From Crenothrix sp043729335 (GTDB lineage: Bacteria > Pseudomonadota > Gammaproteobacteria > Methylococcales > Methylomonadaceae), in NCBI RefSeq assembly GCF_043729335.1, contig NZ_JAYTLQ010000060.1:62001-126000 (forward strand): DNA of 64,000 nucleotides. The letters run 5' to 3'. Positions 44,567 through 54,080 of the stretch are shown piece by piece; the first letter of the stretch is position 1; every line of letters starts with the position of its first letter. A program made the translations under genes and the position numbers. The notes beneath the pieces are model-generated. The model worked only from the letters and a program-made list of their open reading frames with translations. It ran no database searches and was not told where the DNA came from.

Positions 44567-45856
44567 ATGTCAAAAATAAACTCTAAGCTTTTAGTGAGCT
44601 TGTTTTTGCTGCCAGAATTTGCACAGGCGGCAGAATTAAATCAGGCTAATACTGCCTGGATTTTAACATCGACAACCCTGGTGTTGTTTATGACTATTCC
44701 AGGTTTATCGTTATTTTATGCGGGGTTGGTGCGCAGTAAAAACGTCTTGTCGGTACTTATGCAATGTTTTGCTATCACCTGCTTGGTGTCTATACTTTGG
44801 CTGGCAGGCGGTTACAGCTTTATTTTTGCCAATGGTGGCGAGCTGCAAAAATATATTGGTGGTGCGGCAAAAGTATTTTTGCCCGGTATAACTACAGGCT
44901 CATTAACAGGCGACATCCCTGAAAGTGTGTACTTTATGTTTCAAATGACCTTCGCTATTATCACGCCCGCCTTGATTGTTGGCGCGTTTGCCGAACGGAT
45001 GAAGTTTTCGGCGATGTTGTGGTTCAGTGGGTTATGGTTAATGATTGTGTATGTGCCGGTTTGCCATTGGATTTGGGGTGGTGGTTGGTTAGCCGATTTG
45101 GGTGCGATGGATTTTGCTGGCGGCATTGTTATCCATGTTAATGCGGGCGTTGCTGCATTGGTGTCTGCCTTAGTTATCGGTAAAAGAAAAGGTTTTCCGA
45201 CTACTGCCATGCCACCCCATAACATGACAATGGTGGTGACAGGTGCAGGTATGTTATGGGTAGGTTGGTTTGGTTTTAATGCCGGTAGTGCGTTAACGTC
45301 AGACGGACGCGCTGGTATGGCCATGTTGGCGACCCATATTGGCGCAGCTTCCGGCGCTTTAACCTGGATGTTTATTGAATGGCTGCGCTATGGCAAGCCT
45401 AGTGTATTAGGTATTGTGACCGGTATGGTGGCAGGATTAGGCACGATAACACCGGCTTCAGGTTTTGTAGGGCCGATCGGTGCATTAGTAATAGGCGTTA
45501 CCGCAGGCATCGTGTGTTTTTACGCCACACAAATTGTTAAACGCAAGTTAATAATCGATGACTCGCTCGATGTATTTCCCGTCCACGGTATTGGCGGTAT
45601 CACCGGGTCTTTGTTGACAGGCGTATTTGCCGCCAGCAGTTTGGGAGGTTTAGGTTTGGCGGAAGGCGTCACTATAGCGCATCAAGTGGGTGTGCAAGCG
45701 CTGGCCGTTGTTGTTACCATTGTTTGGAGTGCATTGTTCAGTTACGTTATTTTAAAGTGTTTGGACAAGCTTATCGGATTGCGTGTGACTGTGGACGAAG
45801 AAGTGCAAGGGCTTGATACTGTATTGCATGAAGAAACTGGCTATCTCGATTTATAA
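44567..45856 (+). CDS. amtB: Ammonium transporter AmtB
   Basis: A 429-aa Amt/MEP/Rh channel. A cleavable signal-like segment (SLFLLPEFAQA, cleavage near residue 21) precedes NQANTAWILTSTTLVLFMTIPGLSLFYAGLVRSKNVLS, and the twelve-odd segments include GGGWLADLGAMDFAGGIVIHVNAGVAALVSAL and FPVHGIGGITGSLLTGVFA, where the pore histidines lie. I choose ATG 44567 because it gives a normal signal segment; in-frame starts at 44495 and 44528 would overlap or abut the glnK end. It lies 28 bases after glnK, in the same operon, and is followed by a terminator. Confidence 0.94.
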   Translation: MSKINSKLLVSLFLLPEFAQAAELNQANTAWILTSTTLVLFMTIPGLSLFYAGLVRSKNVLSVLMQCFAITCLVSILWLAGGYSFIFANGGELQKYIGGAAKVFLPGITTGSLTGDIPESVYFMFQMTFAIITPALIVGAFAERMKFSAMLWFSGLWLMIVYVPVCHWIWGGGWLADLGAMDFAGGIVIHVNAGVAALVSALVIGKRKGFPTTAMPPHNMTMVVTGAGMLWVGWFGFNAGSALTSDGRAGMAMLATHIGAASGALTWMFIEWLRYGKPSVLGIVTGMVAGLGTITPASGFVGPIGALVIGVTAGIVCFYATQIVKRKLIIDDSLDVFPVHGIGGITGSLLTGVFAASSLGGLGLAEGVTIAHQVGVQALAVVVTIVWSALFSYVILKCLDKLIGLRVTVDEEVQGLDTVLHEETGYLDL

Positions 45857-45878
45857 GATGGCTGTATAAGGCTAATGT

Positions 45879-45917
45879 AAAAAGGCGGCTTCTCAACACG
45901 GAGAGGCTGCCTTTTTT
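45879..45917 (+). terminator. Rho-independent terminator after amtB
   Basis: AAAAAGGCGGC and GCTGCCTTTTTT form a GC-core stem with one G-T mismatch and a 16-base loop, ending in a T-run. It lies 22 bases after the amtB stop. Confidence 0.85.
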
Positions 45918-46073
45918 GTTTGCAGGTGGTGCAGGTATTTAAAAGCGGATGAGGTCTCATGGGTAATATTGGCTCAATCAAAACCAGCTAGCTAAGCTTT
46001 TTCGTGTCTTTCGTACCGCTTAAAAGCGCCTACTTTTGGTTTTCGTAGACAATCTGTAATATCAGTTATTCAA

Positions 46074-49000
46074 ATGATCAAGGTGGGGCGAGGTAGTATG
46101 GAAATTCCAAGCATAGCATCTAAAATCATCAAGATTTTTGCCATTATTATTGCAGTGGTTGCGCTCTATGGGTTAATGGGTTTTGTGATACTCCCCAAAA
46201 TCCTCACGGCAAAATTGCCGGATATTATTCACCAGCAAACCGGCAGGAAAGCATCCATTGCTAAAATTGCCTTTAATCCGTTTAATTTGCGATGTCGTTT
46301 GCAAGGCTTCAACATACAAGAAAAAAATGGCTCGCCCTTTGTCAGCTTCGACAGTTTCGCCACCAAAATTAACGCCTGGCAATCCATTAAACTAAAAGCA
46401 TTAGCCATAGAAGAAGTCACGTTAACCAAGCCGTTTGTCCATATTGCCCGATTAAAAAACGACGGCTTTAATTTTGCCGACATTTCCAAAAATAAACCCG
46501 AAAAGAAAAAGTCGGACAGCAAAATTTTTCCGGTCAATATTAACAAAATAGCCATTATTGATGGCAAGGTGTTTTGGGAAGATCATCATCTGGATAAATC
46601 CGTCCAAGAAAAAATTAATCCTATTAATCTTAATATTGATAACTTTACTACCCATGCCGATCATGAATCTAAACTGGGTATTACACTGGTTTTAAATTCG
46701 GGTGGCAAATTGGAGTGGAAAGGTGAAATTGGCGTTAACCCGATTGCATCGCATGGGCAAATTAAGCTCGATAAAATTAAATTACCCGTTCTGCTGGCGC
46801 TAGCGTTGCCCAACAAACCCGCTTTTGATTTACAAGGCTATGAGCTGTTCAGTGCTGATTATAAACTCAATTACATCAAAGACAGCTTAAAGCTGACGCT
46901 CAGCAAGAGCAAGCTTGATCTGCGTGATGTGAAGTTTTCTAAAAAAGTCCCGAACCCTATCGTTATTAATATTCCAAGCTTAACCTTGGCTGCTGATTAC
47001 AGCATTGACCAGACAAAAAATCATTTAAAGCTTAATACCGATAAACTCAAATTAGCCATTCAGGACTTTCAGTACGAACAAAAAGGCCAGACGGCGCTGT
47101 TGCTAAAAATTCTCGACATTACCCACGAAGCTAATATCGTTGTCAGCAAGGTCGAAAACGTGCTGCAAGTGACCACTAGCAAAGATAAAATGGCGGTGCG
47201 CGAGCTGTATTTTGCACAACAAGGCGCTGATAAGAAAATCATTAAAGTATCTAGCTTGTCACAGAAAACCGATTTTAAGCTTAATAAAACGGATAAAAGC
47301 TTAGACATCAGCACCGCTAAAAGTAACATTGAGATACGCGATCTGAGTTTTGACCAGCACGGTGACACAATCCGGCGTATTGAAATTCCGGTTATTAGCC
47401 ACGAAGCGGATATTCAATATCATCAAACCGACAATAATTTGCAAATAACCAGCAATAAAGACAAATTGGATGTACGTGATATCCATATTGAAGAACAAGG
47501 CGCTAATAAAAGGTTAATTAACATTCCGATCTTTAGCCATCAAACCGATATTAAATATAGCCAGAACGACAAAGGCTTGCAGGTAAATGTCAATAAAGCC
47601 AAGCTGGATATCAGCAATTTTGATTTTAAAGACAGTGGCCAACATAAAATGGCGGTAAAAATACCCAGTTTTAGCCATGAAACCGATATGCAGTTTAATT
47701 TTGCGGATAAAATCTGGCAAGTGGCTGCCAATAAAACCAAAATATCCAGCCGGAATATCCAGCTTTCGGGTATGGATATCGCGCCTATCCTGCTTAAAAC
47801 AACTGAAATTGCGTTAGAGGCTGCCTATAAAACCGATAATAAAGATAACGGCTTTAATTTTGTTGCCAGCAAAGGCAGTGGCGCATTGCAAAAACTACAG
47901 TTGGATGATACCGACCACAAAACGACCCTGGCTAAAATCAGTGCTTTTGGGTTCAGTGGCTTAGGCGTTAATCTTAAAAACAAAGAGCTGGTCTTGGAAT
48001 CGGTGAGCGGAAAAAATGCTGATTTTAAAGCCTGGCTTAATGCCGATAAAACCATTAACTATCAAACTTTATTCGTAACGCCTAAACATAGCACGCCACG
48101 CCGTGAATCCAAACCTGTTGCTGTGGTTAAAGCACAATCTGACTCGTCTTGGAAAATCAAAGTCGACAAACTTGCACTAACAGATTTTGGTGTGGACTTT
48201 GAAGATAAAAGCTTAGCAAAGCCCGTTACGATGAGTGCCAGACCTATTGATGTGCAGTTAAAAAACTTTACTAATAAAACCGGCGTTGCATTGCCATTGC
48301 AGTTGAGTGTGGGCATTAATAAAACCGGATCTATAAAAGTGGACGGCAATGCAACAATACAGCCTTTTTCTACCCAGTTAAAGGTAGCGGTCACTGATAT
48401 CGCTTTGGAAAAGTTTCAGCCTTATGTCGATAAATTTGCCCGGTTGGACATTATTGAAGGTAATTTTAATGTCGATGGCAAGCTCGCGCTGGCTAAAAAA
48501 ACCGACACTATGGATGTTAAATTTAAAGGCAATACCAATATTGCCAAGCTGTTAACGCGTGATCAGCTGGTTAATAAAGATTTTGTAAAATGGGAGAATG
48601 TGAGTTTAAAAAATATTGATGCGGATGTACTGGGCAATCGTTATATTGCCGACGCTTTAATTATGAATAAACCGTATGCTAGGGTGACGATTAGAAAGGA
48701 CAAAACGGTAAATTTTAAAGATATACTGATTTCAGAGGGTAAAAAAATAGAAGTTGCCACTAAAAAAACCCTGGATAAAGCTGATATAAACCCCCGTAAA
48801 CAGCCTTATTTCAAATTAAATACCGTTAAAATCATCGATGGCGCATCCGACTTTTCGGATTTTTCCTTGATTCTGCCATTTTCCGCACCCATTAAAAATC
48901 TTAACGGTGGAGCTAGCGGTATTTCTTCAGAACGAGTTTCTAAAATGACGCTTGCTTTGGAAGGTAACACTTTTGAATTATCGCCGGTAAACATCAAGGG

Positions 49001-50012
49001 TTCAATCAGTCCTTACTTGGGTAATTTTGATATTAAAATGAAATTTGATGGCATGCCCATGCCGTTGGTATCGCCTTACATGGTGCAATTTGCCGGCTAT
49101 AAAGTCGAAAAAGGCAAGTTAACGCTGGGGCTGGAATATGCCATCGAAAATAAGCAGTTGGTTGCCGCGAACAATATTTTAATCGACCAGCTTGAACTGG
49201 GTGAAAAAGTTGAAAATCCCAATGCGGTGTCTTTACCTTTAAAATTGGCCGTAGCCCTATTAAAAGATTCCAGTGGCAAAATAAAAATTGATGTGCCGCT
49301 TACCGGTAGCCTAGAAGATCCTAAGTTCAGTATCAGTAAAATTCTAGGCGATGCTTTCCTTAATCTGCTGACTAAAGTTATTGCTTCGCCTTTTAATGCG
49401 ATAGCCGGGTTAGCCGGTAGCAGTAATGCCGATTTAAGTATGGTTAGCTTTGCGCCAGGCACCGACATTTTAATGCCTGAAGAGATGAAAAAACTGGATA
49501 ATATCGCTAAAGCACTTAAAGAACGGGCTAGTTTAAATATTGAAATCAAAGGTGCGGCATTTCAGGAACAGGATTGGCCTATGTTGCGCGAAGATGCTTT
49601 ACATGCCCGACTAAAAGGTCTTAGGGCTAATGAAGTTAATAAGGGCAGCAGTAAAAAAACCTTATCGGAATATGTTTATCTGTCTGCTGATGACTATAAC
49701 CGTTTACTAAGAGATGTGTTCATTGAGCAATATCCTCAACTGGGCAAAATATCCCTTTTTGGTACGCCAAAACTGATTGGTAATGAAGATGCCGATTTTT
49801 ATGCCTTTGCCAAAAAGAAACTGTCAGAATCCATAGAACCCGATCTCAGACGTTTAAAAGATTTGGCTACCGACCGCGCCGAAGCCATCGCTAAATATTT
49901 GGTGCAAAAGACAGGCATACCCAATGAACGTATTTATATTTTGGATACAGTAGTTAATCCAGAGCGCAAAGACAAGGCGATAACCAGCCAGTTATCGTTA
50001 AATGCCAATTAA
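46074..50012 (+). CDS. DUF748/AsmA-like giant membrane-anchored protein with 46-residue repeats
   Basis: A 1312-aa protein with one N-terminal membrane helix (residues 17-41) and a huge periplasmic part, related to AsmA-like proteins thought to form hydrophobic grooves moving lipids between membranes. FNLRCRLQGFNIQEKNG and VEEVTLTKPFVHIARL-like strands are DUF748 signatures, and the last 150 residues (MVSFAPGTDILMPEEMKKLDNIAKAL...) match its usual C-terminus. Between residues 280 and about 600 lie seven copies of a unit spaced exactly 46 residues. ATG 46098, with GAGG four bases upstream, is an alternative start. No neighbouring partner gene. Confidence 0.85.
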   Translation: MIKVGRGSMEIPSIASKIIKIFAIIIAVVALYGLMGFVILPKILTAKLPDIIHQQTGRKASIAKIAFNPFNLRCRLQGFNIQEKNGSPFVSFDSFATKINAWQSIKLKALAIEEVTLTKPFVHIARLKNDGFNFADISKNKPEKKKSDSKIFPVNINKIAIIDGKVFWEDHHLDKSVQEKINPINLNIDNFTTHADHESKLGITLVLNSGGKLEWKGEIGVNPIASHGQIKLDKIKLPVLLALALPNKPAFDLQGYELFSADYKLNYIKDSLKLTLSKSKLDLRDVKFSKKVPNPIVINIPSLTLAADYSIDQTKNHLKLNTDKLKLAIQDFQYEQKGQTALLLKILDITHEANIVVSKVENVLQVTTSKDKMAVRELYFAQQGADKKIIKVSSLSQKTDFKLNKTDKSLDISTAKSNIEIRDLSFDQHGDTIRRIEIPVISHEADIQYHQTDNNLQITSNKDKLDVRDIHIEEQGANKRLINIPIFSHQTDIKYSQNDKGLQVNVNKAKLDISNFDFKDSGQHKMAVKIPSFSHETDMQFNFADKIWQVAANKTKISSRNIQLSGMDIAPILLKTTEIALEAAYKTDNKDNGFNFVASKGSGALQKLQLDDTDHKTTLAKISAFGFSGLGVNLKNKELVLESVSGKNADFKAWLNADKTINYQTLFVTPKHSTPRRESKPVAVVKAQSDSSWKIKVDKLALTDFGVDFEDKSLAKPVTMSARPIDVQLKNFTNKTGVALPLQLSVGINKTGSIKVDGNATIQPFSTQLKVAVTDIALEKFQPYVDKFARLDIIEGNFNVDGKLALAKKTDTMDVKFKGNTNIAKLLTRDQLVNKDFVKWENVSLKNIDADVLGNRYIADALIMNKPYARVTIRKDKTVNFKDILISEGKKIEVATKKTLDKADINPRKQPYFKLNTVKIIDGASDFSDFSLILPFSAPIKNLNGGASGISSERVSKMTLALEGNTFELSPVNIKGSISPYLGNFDIKMKFDGMPMPLVSPYMVQFAGYKVEKGKLTLGLEYAIENKQLVAANNILIDQLELGEKVENPNAVSLPLKLAVALLKDSSGKIKIDVPLTGSLEDPKFSISKILGDAFLNLLTKVIASPFNAIAGLAGSSNADLSMVSFAPGTDILMPEEMKKLDNIAKALKERASLNIEIKGAAFQEQDWPMLREDALHARLKGLRANEVNKGSSKKTLSEYVYLSADDYNRLLRDVFIEQYPQLGKISLFGTPKLIGNEDADFYAFAKKKLSESIEPDLRRLKDLATDRAEAIAKYLVQKTGIPNERIYILDTVVNPERKDKAITSQLSLNAN
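46911..47876 (+). repeat. Seven 46-codon tandem repeats inside the DUF748 gene
   Basis: Repeat anchors K-x-x-x-(R/Q/S)-(D/E/N) fall at residues 280, 326, 372, 418, 464, 510 and 556, an exact 46-residue (138-bp) period. Each unit also carries an I-P-x-x-(S/T)-x-x-x-(A/T)-D segment and a D-x-x-(L/W)-x-(L/I/V) segment. The DNA has diverged, so it is an old protein-level duplication. Confidence 0.8.
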
Positions 50013-50033
50013 TCAACTCGCTTAGGTTTGAGC

Positions 50034-50162
50034 ATGAAAATCAGGTGTTTTTTTGCAATGTTGCTACTTACACCGGTTGGTTACAGCACAGAAAATACCG
50101 GAAAAATTTGTGTGCATATTGCTGAGCGCGGCGCGGAAACTGTCATTATTGGATACCGCTAG
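50034..50162 (+). pseudogene. Short signal-peptide frame, probably disrupted
   Basis: ATG 50034 opens 42 codons with a classic signal peptide (MKIRCFFAMLLLTPVGYS) and closes at 50162. In another frame the codons continue in a protein-like way to TAA at 50216 (SAEFGEVQFFSNTPPSTD), so one small indel may have broken a roughly 60-aa secreted protein. It overlaps the end of the convergent SelO gene by a few bases. No family recognised. Confidence 0.3.
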
Positions 50163-50213
50163 CGCTGAGTTTGGCGAAGTGCAGTTCTTCTCAAATACTC
50201 CGCCCAGTACTGA

Positions 50214-51830
50214 TTAAGAACTGCACGACAACATAGAGCATCCTGCCCGTTCTCTTGCCCAATCCGGGCGCTTGGCCGCAAAAGCTTCATGCTCTGGTTG
50301 TTCATCATAGGGCTTGCGCAACAGTTCTAGCAGTTCATTAACCATAGAAAATTCGCCTTGTTCCGCTTTATCAATAGCCAACTGAGCTAAATAATTTCGT
50401 AGCACATATTTCGGATTGACGGCATGCATGGCTATTTTACGGTCATCATCATTAAATGGATTATCCCGCGCCCGTTGTATGTACCGGCGTAGCCAATCGC
50501 CCATATGCGCTATGTATGCGGAACTTAGTTGCTCGGGGGCATAGTAGCTAGAAAAAAGGGGCGCTAATAACTCATTGTCGGTTTTATTCAAAAAATCGGT
50601 ATCAGTTTTAAGGTAAGCAAGCTGACGAAAAAATATAGTCATGTCGGTTTCATTCTGCTCTAAAAGCTTAAGCAGATCGGCACTGAGGTCATCATCAGTT
50701 TCGGCTTGGTAGTTCGGCAAACCTAATTTAGCAGCCATCATCGCTTGCCAGCCTTTTTCAAATGCCTTCACGTAAGCGTTTAAGGCATCTTGCAGCGGTT
50801 CTATGGCTTCAATTAGCGGATAGATGGCATTCGCCAATTGGGTAAGATTCCAGAAAGCGATTTGTGGCTGATGGCCATAGCGATAACGATGATCTCGGGC
50901 ATCGGTGGTGTTTGGCGTCCAGTTGGGATCATAGTTTTCCAGCCATCCATACGGGCCATAATCGATGGTCAATCCCAATATTGACATATTATCGGTGTTC
51001 ATAACGCCATGTACAAAACCCACGCGTTGCCAATGCACAATCATCTCAGCAGTTTTAATACAAATCTCACTAAACCACTGGCTATAAACGTCTGGTGCGC
51101 TAGTATCTAAATGTGGAAAATCGGTACGGATGGTGTAATCGGCCAGTTGTTTTAACAGGCTAATATCTTGCCTGGCAGTGCAGAGCTGGAAATGCCCAAA
51201 ACGGGTAAACGAGGGCGCAACACGACACACGACCGCACCAGGCTCCGTTTTCGGATTGCCGTTATAGAACATATCGCGCAGCACTGATTCACCGGTTAAC
51301 GTTAGGCTCAATGCGCGGGTAGTGGGTACGCCTAAATGGTACATGGCTTCGCTACACAAAAACTCACGTATTGAAGATCGCAATACCGCTAAGCCGTCGG
51401 CAGTGCGGGAATACGGCGTGGGGCCTGCGCCTTTGAGTTGCAGCGCCCAGCGCTCACCGCGTTGATTAATAATTTCGCCTAAATTAATAGCGCGACCATC
51501 ACCCAGTTGTCCTGCCCAATTACCAAATTGATGGCCGCCGTAGCAAGTGGCGTAAGATTCCATGCCTGAAATAAGTTGGTTGCCGGCAAAGACTTGTGCG
51601 AAAAGCTCGGATTTGCAAGCTTCATCGGATAAATCCAGTAACTCAGCGACTTCTCGGCTATAAGCAATATTCTGTGGTCTGGTAACTGGGGTAGGCACAA
51701 CGCGAGAGTAGCAAGCCCCCACAACTTGGCGGCGCGTGTTGGTAATTTCTGGATCAGCGGGTAATTCGCGGATAAAGCGATTATCAAAATGTAACTGATT
51801 TAGATCAAATAATTTTTGCGTGGAACTCAT
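50214..51830 (-). CDS. selO: Protein adenylyltransferase SelO (YdiU)
   Basis: A 538-aa pseudokinase that AMPylates protein hydroxyls using flipped ATP, linked to redox stress. Motifs GDGRAINLGE, LQLKGAGPTPYSRTADG, FVHGVMNTDNMSILGLTIDYGP and the C-terminal SCSS, whose Cys corresponds to the Sec/Cys redox residue of the family, are all present. ATG 51830 begins MSSTQKLFDLNQLHFDNRF, the normal family start; a longer in-frame ATG at 51944 adds 38 unrelated residues. Divergent from the suf regulator, with a small hairpin at 51923-51941 and otherwise AT-rich sequence between. Confidence 0.94.
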   Translation of the reverse strand: MSSTQKLFDLNQLHFDNRFIRELPADPEITNTRRQVVGACYSRVVPTPVTRPQNIAYSREVAELLDLSDEACKSELFAQVFAGNQLISGMESYATCYGGHQFGNWAGQLGDGRAINLGEIINQRGERWALQLKGAGPTPYSRTADGLAVLRSSIREFLCSEAMYHLGVPTTRALSLTLTGESVLRDMFYNGNPKTEPGAVVCRVAPSFTRFGHFQLCTARQDISLLKQLADYTIRTDFPHLDTSAPDVYSQWFSEICIKTAEMIVHWQRVGFVHGVMNTDNMSILGLTIDYGPYGWLENYDPNWTPNTTDARDHRYRYGHQPQIAFWNLTQLANAIYPLIEAIEPLQDALNAYVKAFEKGWQAMMAAKLGLPNYQAETDDDLSADLLKLLEQNETDMTIFFRQLAYLKTDTDFLNKTDNELLAPLFSSYYAPEQLSSAYIAHMGDWLRRYIQRARDNPFNDDDRKIAMHAVNPKYVLRNYLAQLAIDKAEQGEFSMVNELLELLRKPYDEQPEHEAFAAKRPDWARERAGCSMLSCSS

Positions 51831-51922
51831 ACATGTGGGTAATGTCCTTAAAACTAGAAATAGTTTAAATTGTATAGGGCTGTAGTGGTAATGATTCATT
51901 TGATTGCCCTCATTCCAACCTC

Positions 51923-51941
51923 CTCCCTCAGAGAAAGGGAG
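51923..51941. repeat. CTCCCT/AGGGAG hairpin
   Basis: CTCCCT (51923-51928) pairs with AGGGAG (51936-51941) around a 7-base loop, upstream of selO. It resembles the C/G-rich hairpins at 16070 and 40672. No T-run follows. Confidence 0.35.
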
Positions 51942-52064
51942 CACAGTGTTTTATTGCTCGATTATCCATAACAATATACCAGCTTGTTTTTAGTTGTCTT
52001 GCTTTAAATATCTTTTATTTTATGCATCATAAAATTTTAGTTTGATGGCTTATAACAAGATTAC

Positions 52065-52098
52065 TTTACCATGGATTTAAATAGGACTAAAATAGTCC
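52065..52098 (+). promoter_or_regulatory. suf promoter with operator palindrome
   Basis: A -35-like TTTACC (52065-52070), a 17-base spacer and a -10-like TAAAAT (52088-52093) lie ahead of the Rrf2 regulator gene. Exactly over the -10 is the perfect palindrome GGACTAAAATAGTCC (52084-52098; 6-bp arms, 3-base centre). This placement is what an autorepressing Fe-S sensing Rrf2 regulator would need. AGAGGTAGGG before ATG 52119 is the ribosome site. Confidence 0.7.
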
Positions 52099-52118
52099 AC
52101 ATTAATCAGAGGTAGGGC

Positions 52119-52580
52119 ATGTTACGCATCAGTAAGTTAACGGACTATGCCATTGTTATGTTAAGTGCTATGGCTAAAGATAAGGCGGAAATACACGCAG
52201 CAATGGAGATTGCGACCACAACCGGCATTGCGTTGCCGACGGTCAGCAAAATACTGAAGTTGTTGCTGAATGGCAAGGTGTTGGTGTCCACACGCGGTGC
52301 CAAAGGCGGCTATGTGTTGGCTAGGGAACCCGTCAGCATCACGGTTGCCGATGTGATCGCCGCGATGGAAGGGCCTATAGCTCTGACCGAATGCAGTATA
52401 TCCCATGAGGGTTGTGAGCAATCTTCTGGGTGCGAGATTCGCGGTAACTGGAGCGTGATTAACCAGACCATCCAAAAAGCCCTGGAGTCCGTATCTTTAG
52501 CGGATATGACCCGAACTGCCGTACTGCCCGAAGAATTTCATATCCCCGTCGCCAGTTTATACCGAGAGCTGGGTCGATAA
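52119..52580 (+). CDS. SUF Fe-S assembly regulator, Rrf2 family
   Basis: A 153-aa Rrf2 winged-helix regulator (TIGR02944-like) that heads the suf operon. The N-terminal HTH (MLRISKLTDYAIVMLSAMA, LPTVSKILKLLLNGKVLVSTRGAKGGYVLAR) is followed by three cysteines, Cys92, Cys99 and Cys105, in CSISHEGCEQSSGC, the IscR-like cluster-binding pattern. It probably binds a Fe-S cluster and represses suf when clusters are plentiful. Forty-seven bases separate it from sufB. It differs from cyanobacterial SufR, so I give no symbol. Confidence 0.92.
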   Translation: MLRISKLTDYAIVMLSAMAKDKAEIHAAMEIATTTGIALPTVSKILKLLLNGKVLVSTRGAKGGYVLAREPVSITVADVIAAMEGPIALTECSISHEGCEQSSGCEIRGNWSVINQTIQKALESVSLADMTRTAVLPEEFHIPVASLYRELGR

Positions 52581-52627
52581 TCCCGCCGTAAGCTTGATTA
52601 TCCCCGCCACATTAGAGAGAGTTTTGT

Positions 52628-54076
52628 ATGTCAGCCAGTACGCAAGAAATTAACAATCTGATCAACCAAGGTTACAAGCAGGGTTTTGTGACGGAACTGG
52701 AAACCGATACTTTTCCGGTCGGCCTGGATGAAGCGGTGATTCATAAGTTGTCTAAAGTCAAAAACGAGCCGGAGTTTATGCTGGAATACCGCCTGAAAGC
52801 GTTTCGGCATTGGCAGACCATGACCCCGCCTAAGTGGCAGTTTCTCAAGATTGAGCCGATTGATTATCAGGCGATCAGCTATTATTCTGCGCCCAAACGT
52901 AAGGAAGACGGCCCGAAAAGTTTGGATGAAATCGACCCGCAAGTCTTGGAAGCCTACAAAAAGCTCGGCATTCCGTTGGATGAGCAGGAGCGTTTGGCGG
53001 GTGTGGCGGTGGATGCGGTGTTTGACAGCGTGTCAGTGGCGACCACGTTTAAGGGTAAGCTGAAAGATGTCGGGGTTATTTTCTGCCCGATTTCCGAGGC
53101 CTTGCGTGACCATCCCGAATTGATCAAACAGTATCTTGGCTCGGTTGTGCCGCATACCGACAATTATTTTGCCGCCTTGAATGCGGCGGTGTTTACCGAC
53201 GGCTCGTTTGTGTATATCCCCAAAGGCGTGCGCTGCCCGATGGAATTGTCCACCTATTTCCGCATCAATGCTGCCAACACCGGACAGTTTGAACGTACTT
53301 TGATTATTGCCGATGAAGGCAGTCATGTGTCGTATCTTGAAGGCTGTACTGCACCGATGCGCGATGAAAATCAGCTGCATGCGGCGGTGGTGGAATTAAT
53401 CGCGCTGAAAGATGCGACCATTAAATATTCCACCGTGCAAAATTGGTATCCCGGCGACAAGAACGGTTTGGGCGGTATTTACAATTTTGTCACCAAGCGA
53501 GCGGATTGCCGTGGCGATAATTCCAAGGTGTCATGGACGCAGGTGGAAACCGGTTCGGCGATTACCTGGAAATACCCCAGCTGTATTTTGACCGGTGATA
53601 ATGCGATTGGTGAATTCTATTCTGTGGCGCTGACAAATAATTATCAGCAAGCCGATACCGGCACCAAGATGATCCATATCGGCAAAAATACCCGCAGTAC
53701 GATTGTATCGAAGGGGATTTCGGCGGGTAAGGCACAGAATACTTATCGCGGTTTGGTGAAGGTATTAAAGAGTGCGGAGAATGCCCGTAATTATACCCAG
53801 TGTGATTCTTTGTTGGTGGGTGATAAATGTGGGGCGCACACTTTTCCGTATATTGAGGTCAGGCAGCCGTCGGCGCAGGTGGAGCATGAGGCGACCACCT
53901 CTAAAATCAGTGAAGATCAGTTGTTTTTTTGTCAGCAACGTGGCTTATCGGCGGAAGATGCGGTATCGATGATTGTGAATGGTTTTTGCAAGGAAGTGTT
54001 TAAGGAATTGCCGATGGAGTTTGCAGTTGAGGCGCAGGCGTTGTTGGGGTTGAGTTTGGAAGGGTCGGTTGGTTAA
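52628..54076 (+). CDS. sufB: Fe-S cluster assembly protein SufB
   Basis: A 482-aa scaffold subunit of the SufBC2D complex where clusters are built. Conserved segments include KVKNEPEFMLEYRLKAFRHW, the FDSVSVATTFKGKLKDVGVIFCPISEA region, the beta-helix core NAANTGQFERTLIIADEGSHVSYLEGCTAPMRDENQLHAAVVELIAL and the C-terminal QLFFCQQRGLSAEDAVSMIVNGFCKEV. AGAGAGAG upstream of ATG 52628 is the ribosome site. Normally sufC follows at once; here 1.06 kb of foreign-looking sequence intervenes. Confidence 0.96.
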   Translation: MSASTQEINNLINQGYKQGFVTELETDTFPVGLDEAVIHKLSKVKNEPEFMLEYRLKAFRHWQTMTPPKWQFLKIEPIDYQAISYYSAPKRKEDGPKSLDEIDPQVLEAYKKLGIPLDEQERLAGVAVDAVFDSVSVATTFKGKLKDVGVIFCPISEALRDHPELIKQYLGSVVPHTDNYFAALNAAVFTDGSFVYIPKGVRCPMELSTYFRINAANTGQFERTLIIADEGSHVSYLEGCTAPMRDENQLHAAVVELIALKDATIKYSTVQNWYPGDKNGLGGIYNFVTKRADCRGDNSKVSWTQVETGSAITWKYPSCILTGDNAIGEFYSVALTNNYQQADTGTKMIHIGKNTRSTIVSKGISAGKAQNTYRGLVKVLKSAENARNYTQCDSLLVGDKCGAHTFPYIEVRQPSAQVEHEATTSKISEDQLFFCQQRGLSAEDAVSMIVNGFCKEVFKELPMEFAVEAQALLGLSLEGSVG

Positions 54077-54080
54077 AAAA

